From positions 40,507,067 through 40,571,066 of the forward strand of contig CM055822.1 of assembly GCA_029582265.1 (NCBI GenBank): a stretch of DNA of 64,000 nucleotides, read 5' to 3'. The notes beneath the pieces are model-generated. The model saw nothing but the letters and a program-made list of their open reading frames with translations. It was not told the origin of the DNA and made no database searches. This DNA is from Zoroaster sp. YZ-2022 (taxonomy: Eukaryota > Echinodermata > Asteroidea > Forcipulatida > Zoroasteridae). A program made the position numbers and the translations under genes. How positions within the stretch are numbered: position 1 is the stretch's first letter; every line of letters starts with the position of its first letter. Of the stretch, positions 54,350 through 64,000 are shown piece by piece.

Positions 54350-56290
54350 TTGTGGTTGTTGAGGTATGATTTTTTTTTAAATATTAAACTTTGACTTCCA
54401 GTTTGGACAGGAAGTAAGGTCAAATTGGGGTCACCTTTGTGTAGATATTTTTCGACAATTAACAATCTATACAATGGTGCAACAATTTTCAATTTAGCTC
54501 TTGTGGTTGTTGAGATATGATTTTTTAAAATATTAAACTTTGACTTCCGGTTTGGACAGGAAGTAGGGTCAAATTGGGGTCACTCACGACTCGAGTTTCA
54601 TCTACTTCTTAAGTTCTAAGTACATGCCAAGTTTCAAGTTCATGTGAAGTTTACAAGTATGTGTTTTTGCGGACAAACGCGGGGGAGAAGAAGAAGAAGA
54701 AGTAAAAAATATTTAAAAAAACGTACAAAAACAATGTGTTTCGGGCACATGCCCGAACAGCTAAAAACTAGATAAAAAGTTTGTCACAACAAAAACTAGG
54801 TGTTCGGATAAGTTAAAATGATGACGTCATCAAATTGAAGTGTTGGAGAAAGTCAAATGTTAACGTCTGTTGAAGTTCTCGCGAGAAGTTTATTTGAATA
54901 CAATCCAATACTGAATTTAGAAATTATTTTAATACTAAACTTTGACTTCCGGTTTGGACAGGAAGTAAAGGTCAAATTGGGTCACCTTTGTGTAAATATT
55001 TTTAGACAATTAACAATCTATACAATGGTACAAAAATTGTTAATTTACCTCTTGTGGTTGTTGAGATATGATTTTTTTAATTATTAAATTTTGACTTCCG
55101 GTTTGGACAGGAAGTAAGGTCAAATTGGGGTCATCTTTTTGTAAATATCTTTTGACAATTAACGGTCTGTACAATGGTGCAAAAATTATGAATTTACCTC
55201 TTGTGGTTGTTGAGATATGATTTTTTTAAATATTAAACGTTGATTTTAAGTAATTCGATATCTGATGATGTAATCATGACGTCACAAATTCTGTTTCATC
55301 TACGTGTTAAGTTCTAATTATATGCCAAGTTTGAAGTTCATGTGAAGTTTGCAAGTATGTGTTTTTTGTAGACAAACGAGGATTAGGAGGAGGAGGAGGA
55401 TTAGGAGGAGGAGGAGGAGGAGGAGGAGGAGGAGGAGGAGGAGGAGGAGGAGGAGGAGGAGAAGTGTTTCGGGCACATGCCCGAACAGCTAAAAACTAGA
55501 TATAAGTTTTTGTCACAACAAAAACTAGGTGTTCGGATGAAGTTAAAATGATGACGTCATCAAATTGAAGTGTTGGAGAAAGTCAAATGTTAACGTCTGT
55601 TGAAGTTCTCGCGAGAAGTTTATTTGAATACAATACAATACTGAATTTAGAAATTATTTTAATATTAAACTTTGACTTCCGGTTTGGACAGGAAGTAAGG
55701 TCAAATTGGGGTCACCTTTGTGTAAATATTTTTTACAATTAACAATCTGTACAATGGTGCAAAAATTGTGAATTTACCTGTTGTGATTGTTGAGATATGA
55801 TTTTTTTAAATATTAAACTTTGACTTCCGGTTTGGACAGGAATTAAGGTCAAATTGGGGTCATCTTTTTGTAAATATTTTTTGACAATTAACGGTCTGTA
55901 CAATGGTCCAAAAAATTGTTAATTTACCTCTTGTGGTTGTTGAGATATGATTTTTTTTAAATATTAAACTTTGACTTCCGGTTTGGAGAGGAAGTAAGGT
56001 CAAATTGGGGTCACTCACAACTCGAGTTTCATCTACTTCGTAAGTTCTAAGTACATGCCAAGTTTCAAGTTCATGTGAAGTTTGCAAGTATGTGTTTTTG
56101 CGGACAAACGCGGAGGAGGAGGAGGAGGAGGAGGAGAAGGAGGAGGAGGAGGAGAAGGAGGAGGAGAAGGAGAAGGAGGAGGAGAAGGAGAAGAAGGAGG
56201 AGAAGGAGAAGAAGGAGGAGAAGGAGAAGGAGAAGGAGAAGGAGAAGAAGTAGTGTTTCGGGCACATGCCCAAACACCTAACAAAACGAA
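54350..56290. repeat. Higher-order tandem array of the ETS-site repeat family
   Basis: Seven sites of the form ACTTCC(G/A)GTTTGGACAGGAAG(T) at about 54393, 54543, 54943, 55093, 55673, 55822 and 55973, mostly about 145-150 bases apart in pairs or triplets. Larger units of about 730 bases run from CTAGGTGTTCGGAT through GATGACGTCATC to a GAA/GGA run and TTCGGGCACATGCCCGAA. The purine runs are at 54685-54702, 55380-55462 and 56108-56252. Confidence 0.9.
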
Positions 56291-56789
56291 ACTAAATACT
56301 GGTATTCTTTATGTATTATCCCTCCAAGGGAGGGGGGCTTTTTGCCACTCAAAAATAAAAACAATACAAAGACTGGCAAAGCAAAGAAACAATTCAGGAC
56401 ACTACTAAACTAATATAAATAACTGAAATAGTATTACCTTAATGTTCGGACGACAGGCTGAAATTATATAACATAAAATACAAGCAATCCTTTGCGTAAC
56501 TAAACTTTATACAAAATAATATACAACCGCCGTCCGAACTACCTTCTGTCCCCAGCCACAGGTCACCAGACTGCCACCCTGGAGCCCTCATACCCATAGG
56601 TTTTATAGTAGGCTAGTATTTCTTAAAGCTCACAAGGTCTAGTGCACATGTATACCAAAGTAGCAGCCAAAAGACCCAACCATTAACAAAGCCAACTAAT
56701 TAATCTGTGAAAGATCAACAAAAGCAACCACATTCCCTCAAAGAAAACAAAAACTGGAATGTCACAATACATGTTGTATCTTTTGTCCA

Positions 56790-57060
56790 TTACACTACTT
56801 AATACCATTGTTATAGCTACAGTTCAACCAAGGGACCCGGAAAGCTGGAATGTCAAAATATCTTATGTTCACTACTTAATACCATTGTTATAACTACGGT
56901 CCATCCAAGGGACCCGGAAAGCTGGAATGTCAAAATATCTTATGTTCACTACTTAATACCATTGTTATAGCTACAGACCATCCAGGAGACCCGGAAAGCT
57001 GGAATGTCAAAATATCTTATGTTCACTACTTAATACCATTGTTATAACTACAGTCCATTA
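56790..57060. repeat. 79-bp tandem repeat, about 3.5 copies
   Basis: TTAATACCATTGTTATA recurs at about 56799, 56877, 56955 and 57033. Between are CCAAGGGACCCGGAAAGCTG and AATGTCAAAATATCTTATG. Confidence 0.92.
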
Positions 57061-57650
57061 CAATACACATTATCTGCGGCTACCGGCTGAGCTATATTTT
57101 CGATGACATAGTACATGGATTTGATCCCAAAAATTTTCCGTTTGTTTAAATTTCGCACTGCGCAATCACATCCGCAATCGATCGATCTATCTCAGCTCCC
57201 GGCCCCAGGAGTGAAATAAACACGCCCTTTGTATATATCTAGTGACCTATACAGATAAATTATAATATCTGAATAAATTAGTTAAACAACTTTATTAGTA
57301 ATATCATTAATTTAAACGTTAAAAATAGTTTTTATTTCAAAATCCAATAATTATAATAAAATAAAATAATATTAATACTAAAAATCGACGTTGTTCACAT
57401 CCAATATTATCAAATTTGTTTGGGTCTCTTATACTAAATTCGCGGTAGAGTACACACATTAATTCAAAGAATGCCACTTCAAGTAAGTAGAAAGTGGCTA
57501 CCCAAGGCTCTATTGTCTACATTTATAACATAACAATTGCCACAAGAAATCAGCCCATGCTTTCATTGTTAGATGTTGGTTAAACACAAATCCAATGAAA
57601 AGGAATGAGAACTATTAACCAAATTGGTGTTAGCCTATTGACCTACATCA
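57061..57650. other. No gene seen
   Basis: AT-rich sequence between a tandem repeat and the CpG-richer start region. Confidence 0.45.
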
Positions 57651-57659
57651 ACTGGTTAC

Positions 57660-57827
57660 ACAATTACGCACTAGCTACTTTCCTACATCGCTTGACCCGC
57701 GAACGCGTGCAAGTCACGTCAGTATTTATTGAGGCGTCACTGCTATACCGGGGCGCACATCGCGGAGGTACCCGCTAGAGTTGACCCGGGAGCTCTTGGG
57801 GCTGATCAGTATTATCATTGCTTCATC
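57660..57827 (+). promoter_or_regulatory. Possible CpG-rich promoter
   Basis: CpG-dense words (GACCCGCGAACGCGTG, CCGGGGCGCACATCGCGG) cluster in otherwise AT-rich DNA, directly before a candidate first coding exon. No TATA box is evident. Confidence 0.4.
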
Positions 57828-57843
57828 ATGGCCGACACGGAGG
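57828..57843 (+). CDS. Candidate first coding exon (MADTE + split codon)
   Basis: ATGGCCGACACGGAGG followed by the strong donor GTAAGT. The context CATCATGG fits an animal start site, and the surroundings to about 58265 are GC-rich. The next exon is not identified, so no product can be named. Confidence 0.4.
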
Positions 57844-58014
57844 GTAAGTTTCCGGTAACATTTCCTCGTTTTCAAAACGATCAATCTTTCCTTTTTCCTA
57901 TCCAATAACTGTTCAATCCTTATATCAACATTTAGCATATATACTATAAATTATCATGATTGTAAATTTGTGGCGAATTAGACAAGTGTAATCCCCGTTT
58001 GGCCAGTTTTTCGA

Positions 58015-58270
58015 TTGTGGTATCAGCGGGTGAAAAGAGACCAAGAAGCAGCGTTTGCGCCACGCTGGTTTGGGGCAGGCAGACGTGACGCAGGTTCCCA
58101 TTCTACGTGGGCATTGCCAGGTCAGCTTGGCGGGCTTTGCAGCAAGTGCAGCCGGGCGAGGTCCCTTTCTGCAGCGGCCGTGCTTCGCTCCACGCACCGT
58201 GTTTTCCACCGCGGCTCACACTGTGCTGGCTGGGCCTACTTTTTAATGCTGAATGGCTGGCGGTGACTCG
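58015..58270. other. GC-rich segment downstream of the candidate first exon
   Basis: Richer in CpG and GC than anything nearby, with open frames on both strands that follow from composition. It probably belongs to the same CpG-rich start region. Confidence 0.4.
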
Positions 58271-60152
58271 CTGATCGTGTCATTGAATAATGGCTGTCAT
58301 TTGTAAATGGTAAAAGAACTTAGATTTTCCCCATCCAATTCTTTAGTAGACCTAGTTGCAAAAAGGGAAAGAAAAGGCAATTAAATTATCCCGCAAGACG
58401 GGCTAGACTAGACAAGCCATTCTGTGTAAGCCGTGTAGAGCACGAAAGATTTGATAATACCGCGTCGATCCAGGAAACGATCATCATAATTTTTAGGGCT
58501 TTTAAATTTAAAGAAAATATTTGTTTTTCAGTGTTGGCATTTTGAATTAAATTAATTTAGCCAAATTGTATTTCAGATGGGAAAAATAATGGAAAGTGTT
58601 GTGCATAGATTTTTATGATTAACGTCAAATTTATTTTTACGTAGACAATTAGGCCTATTTATATTTCTCAGTATAGGTGTAAATTATTTGAGGAAGATTT
58701 AAGATTAAATTGTTGTATGCGGACATCGATGATGTATATTCATATGCAGCTAGGGGCCTAATAAATTTTAATTTTTTTAAAATTAATTTTAGAAAGTTTT
58801 TATTTGCTAAATATTACATGGTAATTTACTATTATGTTATCAACTGATGTTAATTTTTAAAACGGAGAATTAGCTTTTTCAAACTGTTTTAATTAATGTT
58901 TGTTAAAGATATATCATTGGAACATTGGTAATTTCCTTAATTGAGATATTTCGCCAAATAGTTGTCCGAAGCTTGGTTTAACAGTAAAAAGTGCCAAAAT
59001 TAATTTATGATGGGACACACCATAAACGATTATTTTGAGAAATGTCATTTTACAGCATTTGTATTCAATTCAACTAAAAAAAACGATGTTCCAATGAAAA
59101 ATAAAAATTAAAATAGCAAAATTTGCTGCTAAAACCACGGGGATACTAATTTTAGAATTATCAAATGAATTTAGAAATTTAGCACTTTGAGCTTGTTTCC
59201 TGTTGAAGCTTGATATGTATTTATTTTTGCATTCTCAAAAATTTAAATGATCCCAGTTTAATAAACAAAAACAATTACTGGGTTTAAATTTTATAAATGT
59301 ATCACATTTCACTTGAGATTTTTCTGCCTATTTTTTTCATTGTACACTATTGGTAGAATTCCAATACATCCATAATTTAAAATAATTAAGAGATCCATAA
59401 ATACCTGCAGAAGTTTCAGCTTATTACGTTGAGTGAATAGCAATGCATCCAGTGAATGTATTCAGCTTTGATTTTATGCATTCCAATGTGGACAATTATC
59501 AGGAATTCAGGATAACTGATTTTTTTTAAATTTGTAACATAATATACACATTTTCTACAAAAAACCTACAGCATATTTCCAACAGAATAAGTTCATAGGA
59601 TGTTTTGATTTTAATCTTAAAACCAATTTAACTTTTACATTATAATAATTCATAACTTTTGTTTTATTGGACATTACCACTACTAGTGTTACACTGCCTT
59701 CTTGTAAATTTATTTTTATTCTTGTAAAATTATTTCCCAACTAAATCTTTGAGAAGAAAATTTAGAATGAATATTAAATTTCTGCATGAATTTGACTGTT
59801 TTTCATGTTAATCCTCCTATAGGTTTAACAATCAAAGACACTCGAAATTTGTATGTCTCTGTTAACCCATTGACTTTGTGCAGTGCACTCAAATAAATGC
59901 AAGGACATATGGCTAGGATAGGTTAAACCAAAACCACTCGACAGTACATACACAGCTCTGTGTGACTCTGTGGTTTGACCTACCAATTGGCAATGCAACC
60001 AAAAATACTCAAGTGACTCTCTGTGGGTGCGGTGATTACTGGGCCAAATTTCAGCCTGGGCATAGGAGGGTTAATGACACAAAATTAAGCTGAAATGTTA
60101 ACATGTTAGTTTCTACTTAACGAAAGTGTACATTATATGTCTACTGCCTTAA
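58271..60152. other. AT-rich, no gene seen
   Basis: Likely intron of the gene starting at 57828 if that call is right. No exon, RNA gene or bounded repeat was recognised. Confidence 0.4.
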
Positions 60153-60347
60153 AGGGACAGTATCGTCATAATCAACATAGAGTGCTAGTTTTAGATTAAC
60201 TTTGTGGCTGAAAATAATACCCCACATGATAAGGTCATATTACCGTTGCTGCTGCATAAATAAGCCAGTAATTTTCAGTCACTGTTTATCTTAAACTGGG
60301 ACCATGCCTTGTTGAAAGTCTGCTCTGATCGTGATGATATTGTCCCT
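60153..60347. mobile_element. TTAA-flanked MITE, AGGGACAAT family
   Basis: AGGGACAGTATCGTCATAAT at the left and GATCGTGATGATATTGTCCCT-type end at the right, with TTAA at 60149-60152 and 60348-60351. 195 bases. Confidence 0.9.
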
Positions 60348-60664
60348 TTAATACTTGCCCGAAATTATTAAATCAGGCCATCCCTAATCATATTATTTCA
60401 ATATCGAAAACAAATTGGTACCGACCCAAAACCCTATTTTGTTAAATCCCGACCCATAATTTATATTTTTTTTATTTGTATAAACTCAAAATCCATGCCA
60501 CTGCATGCAATGAGTGAAAAAGGAAAATGTACAAAAAGGGGAACAAAAATCAACCATCAAGACCCACTCTAGTTTCAGCTGATTACGTTTTGAAAATAGT
60601 GAAAATGCATTCATATTGTTTGTATTCATTCAAACATTAGCCCACCTATTTATTGTAGCTGAAC

Positions 60665-60975
60665 TTTAGTGGCAAGTAGCTATAGTGGTCAAAACCAGTC
60701 AAGTGCTGTTGACTGGTTTTGACTGTTTATGACTGTTTTTGACTGTTGACCCAAATGTGCACACAGGGGAATTTTGGACTGGATTTTGACTTCATTTTGA
60801 CCACCCTCAACAATACCAGACAATGCTTTTACCAGTCAAAAACAGTCGACTGATTTTGACCTGTAAATGTACTTACTAGTACTACGTGTAAGGACTGACA
60901 GTGTTTGACTTTCAAGTGCATAAGATACCTTGGCAATTATATCAACATTTTGACTGTTTTTGACCCTTGTAATAG
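60665..60975. repeat. TTTTGACTG-rich repeat, inverted partner of 22436-22690
   Basis: GGTTTTGACTGTTTATGAC, TTTTACCAGTCAAAAACAG and TACCTTGGCA recur in the order expected for the complement of the copy near 22.5 kb. Confidence 0.6.
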
Positions 60976-61152
60976 TAGGAGGGTTAAGGAAAGATTACAC
61001 TTTTTATAATTTGAACTGAAATTAATATTACTTTTCTTAAGTGGCAGTACACGTACCTTGGACAAAGTCATTTCTAGGGAAAATTGATACCATCATCAGC
61101 TTTGCTGTTTTGGTAAAACTTGTAGCTTTGCATGATGAAGAGGATAAGTAAA

Positions 61153-61278
61153 ACTAATTGCGGTGACACGATGTGAAATGCTCAATTGAGTGGTCATTAG
61201 TTCTGAAAGAACCTCCAGTTCTTTTCAGAATTAATTACCACTCAATTGAGAATTTCACATGGTGTCACCGCAATTAGT
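61153..61278. mobile_element. Short palindromic copy of the hammerhead-like foldback family
   Basis: ACTAATTGCGGTGACACG...GTTCTGAAAGAAC, five bases, then the complement, ending ACCGCAATTAGT. The ribozyme-like core is absent. Confidence 0.85.
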
Positions 61279-62372
61279 CTTAATTTACTGCTTTGCACCA
61301 AATAAGGTTTGACCCATTACAATTCAAAAATTCAAAAAAATTATTTATTTATATTTTACCAAAAAACACCTATGCTGTAAGTACAATTGGAGTGAATGGC
61401 CAATAATGACTGTATTCATTGACATGACTTTTGTTGTTTTTAAATGTTTTTTCTTCCACACACTTTTCATTGTTGGGGGAATAGGGGTTAAATGATACTT
61501 AGTTTTCATAATTATGCAAACAATTTATATAAACCACAGAAATTGTATTATTAAAGTTTTTCCATCAGACTTTGTTATATTATATATATTATAGCTGTGT
61601 AAGACTATGGAACTCGGGGATGGGAAATCATGGGACCAGGTCCCTAGTATAATAAAGTGCCCCAAAATAACTTAACCAAGCTATTTCCTTTGGTTGCCTG
61701 ATTAATAGTGCAGCTGCTTAGGTAACAATTGTGCACTTTGTGGTAAAAGCATGAAATTTGCCATGGTGCTTAGTATTGGGCTAAATATAATTTTTAGACG
61801 TGGACCCACCTTGGGTATCACCTATTTGTGGGCGGAGCCTTATTTGCATAAAAATGGGGTATCAACAAACAATGAGAAAACTGATTCTAGAATTGAAAGA
61901 TTGTATTTTTTTTGCAATGAATACAAGCTTGAACAACGTTATTTTTTAGGTACAAATAAAAGTCAAAAATTAACCTTTGTATGGAGCTTCAATATTCCTA
62001 AAAGTGGGCGTCCTTTTTTACAAACTTATCTTTGTGCAGTATCATTATTTATTTTCATTAATGTTACTTAAATAGACGTAGAATGAATGGAAATTGATCA
62101 CAAATGAAATCTCTCCCAATGTCCCCCTTTGTGGGTAGGGCTAGATTTTTAAACACTGGGAGACATGTCTAAATATGGCTATGCATGTAACAATACTTCA
62201 ACTTTCTGTTCCTGTTTATCTTAAAACTTGTGAAATTATTTTTTAACAGCCATTTTGTTCATAGATTCTTATTGAAAGGTACATGTATACAACATTTAGA
62301 TGAAATGTTTGTTTGTTTGAATATTAATTACACTTGTGAACTCTTAGCGTCACAAGAGGGCGCAAAACCAAT
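61279..62372. other. No gene seen
   Basis: AT-rich; one frame at 61751-62071 (with W-x-E-P-Y and GTNKSQKL) has no domain I recognise and no splice context. Confidence 0.4.
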
Positions 62373-62410
62373 ATGGCAGCCTCCATGATCCGATTCAGTG
62401 CAGCCACGTG
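62373..62410 (+). CDS. Candidate first coding exon (MAASMIRFSAAT)
   Basis: ATGGCAGCCTCCATGATCCG... to donor CACGTG|GTAAGT. The start lies in a GGGCGCAAAACCAATATGGCAGCC context reminiscent of YY1-type ATGGC starts. The N-terminus is short, basic and Ser/Ala-rich, as in mitochondrial targeting sequences. No following exon was recognised. Confidence 0.35.
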
Positions 62411-62769
62411 GTAAGTACAATTTTGACATTTTTAGACAAAGCATAGTCCGTAGAGAAGTAAATTCACTCTTTAAGTTAATAATAACTTACAACCCCACTG
62501 TATCATCACAATTTCTTCCTTCTCCGTTAAAAGGATTTCAGTGTTTGAAATTATAAGAATAACTCAATTAAGTTCCAATTTAACTGTATTACAGACATGG
62601 AAGTCTTGAGAATATGCCGCGTCGGTCAGCTATGCCGATGAGGACAAGCTGATCTATACTACAGTGAGGTTTATACAGTCAGCATATTACAACAGTGTAG
62701 GCATTGTTTGGACTGAACAGAGATATACTCAGTGACTGAGAATGGCCAAGCGCTACATGCTTGTTGATC

Positions 62770-63960
62770 CTTTTCCAGCCGAGCACACCCAAGCAACCCA
62801 AAATTGTATCAACAACCTGGGAGCTATGTTCTGTGCCAAATGATACAGATGAAGCTTTGCAATGCCCAGCAAAGTCTTCTAAAGGGCCTGCAGGAATTGG
62901 ATATTTGTCCTTCGTAGAAAATCTAAAAAGTTTGAGGAATTTGGATGTACATTGCCCTCCGATCTAGATCCCTAACAGACTTGATGATGGTGTGGCATCG
63001 AACAACACTGATGAAACATAAAGCTGTGTGGCACAAAACCTGTTTGTTGAAATTCAGTAAAATTAAGTTGGAGCGAGCCATACAGTTGAAATCTACGAGA
63101 AGCAATACATGAAAGAAATGCAACCATTCAAACTCGACGGCCAAGTGAACCCTGCTCTGAGCTAATATGCTTCTTCTGTGAAGAACCTGTTGGGAAACCG
63201 GGTCTCCACAGTGTGTCAACCTTGACCTTGATTCAAGGGTTCGAAAGTGTGCTCTTGATTTGCAAGATACAAATCTTCTTCGGAAACTTGCAGATGGTGA
63301 CATGATAGCCACAGAAGCCAAATATCATGCAAGGTGTCTAGTAACATTGTACAATAAGGCTGCTAGGAACAAGCCCAGTAAATCTCAGGATCCTGATGCT
63401 CATCTGCATGGCATCGTTTTGGCAGAACTTGTTGCGTACATGCAAGATTTTGTGATCAGGAAGATCTTGCCCCTGTGTTCAAATTATCGGATCTTGCTAC
63501 TCTTTACCAGGACCGGCTAAAGCAGATGGGAGCAGTCAGTGATTCTAGAGTTCACAGTACACTTTATTAAAAGTGCGTTATGACGGCACTTCCTCACTTG
63601 TCAGCACACACAGAGGGCCGTGATGTTCTCCTTACCTTTGATACAAACCTTGGAGCAGCTCTGATAAAAGCGTGTGATTATGATAATGATGCAATGCATT
63701 TGGCAAATGCTGCAAAGATTGTACGCCGTGAAATGTTCACACATCAATGTTCATTCATGGGAACATTCAAGCAAGGTTGCCAACAAGATGCTGTACCATC
63801 CTCTTTGCTAGCTCTCATAAAAATGATACAAGAAGGACCAAACATCGAACAGCAGTCTAACCTTGCAGATGGTACATCATCCAGGACCCCGTCTGCATTA
63901 TCTATATCCAATTGCTAATGTTCAACAGTGTTCAACATGCAAACAAGTCTCACAGTCAAT
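62770..63960 (+). pseudogene. Frame-broken member of a multicopy uncharacterised gene family
   Basis: Pieces in different frames follow one another in the order of a family I recall as multicopy in marine invertebrates: LQCPAKSSKGPAGIGYLSF (62860-62930), KAVWHKTCLLKFS (about 63020-63060), LRKLADGDMIATEAKYHARC (63275-63335), KLSDLATLYQDRLKQMGAV (about 63480-63537) and GRDVLLTFDTNLGAALIKAC then AAKIVRREMF (63615-63737). At least four frame changes or stops separate them. The function is unknown; the copy looks non-functional unless some breaks are introns or sequencing errors. Confidence 0.6.
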
Positions 63961-64000
63961 CGGGTAACAGAATACGGCACACACGAGAAAGAAATCTGGT

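Noticed and set aside
56033..56408. Poly-Leu, poly-Arg, Pro/Ser and Gly/Glu frames
   Set aside because: All derive from the (GGA/GAA)n run inside the ETS-site repeat family.

Overview
The window reads as animal nuclear DNA. It is AT-rich and intron-rich, coding exons are short and separated by kilobases, and the spaces are filled with MITEs, tRNA-headed SINEs, LINE scraps and minisatellites. The SINE type (tRNA head, 'gtccttgagcaagac' block, ATT tail), the dispersed ACATGTAC words and human-like exon structure of the genes suggest a marine invertebrate, most likely a deuterostome (echinoderm, hemichordate or cephalochordate). That placement is inference. One run of 500 N (3794-4293) marks an assembly gap.

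Three multi-exon genes can be supported. (1) 1579-16986, plus strand: a UBTF/UBF-like gene for the RNA polymerase I HMG-box factor. The pre-box region, HMG box 1, the segment after the last box and an acidic tail are visible, but boxes 2-6 are not. (2) 18902-38866, plus strand: XRCC5 (Ku80), eight exons in perfect phase from the vWA domain to the end of the beta-barrel. The first exon or exons and the helical arm and C-terminal exons were not found. (3) 48934-53217, minus strand: an unnamed gene of at least seven phase-compatible exons joining an SGNH/GDSL-hydrolase-like domain to a C2H2 zinc finger and a conserved-looking C-terminal domain. This is the most novel item. Two candidate first exons (57828, 62373) sit near the right side, and a frame-broken copy of a multicopy gene family lies at 62770-63960.

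Repeats by region: the UBTF introns hold a foldback family carrying a hammerhead-ribozyme-like core, satellites built on CCTGTGGTA, a LINE fragment, and a 4.2-kb element with CACTA-like ends that contains a 505-bp tandem array. The XRCC5 introns hold a repeat family with paired ETS-like sites (one copy with another element inserted in it), several MITEs with visible target duplications (TA, TTAA), a 23-bp minisatellite, RT fragments, SINEs, and a 750-bp direct duplication that brackets four exons. Between 42 and 48 kb there are only repeats. From 54.3 to 56.3 kb lies a tandem higher-order array of the ETS-site family.

UBF (rRNA transcription) and Ku80 (double-strand-break repair) are both nuclear DNA-binding proteins, but nothing here indicates shared regulation. 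All calls come from reading the sequence; no database search was run.
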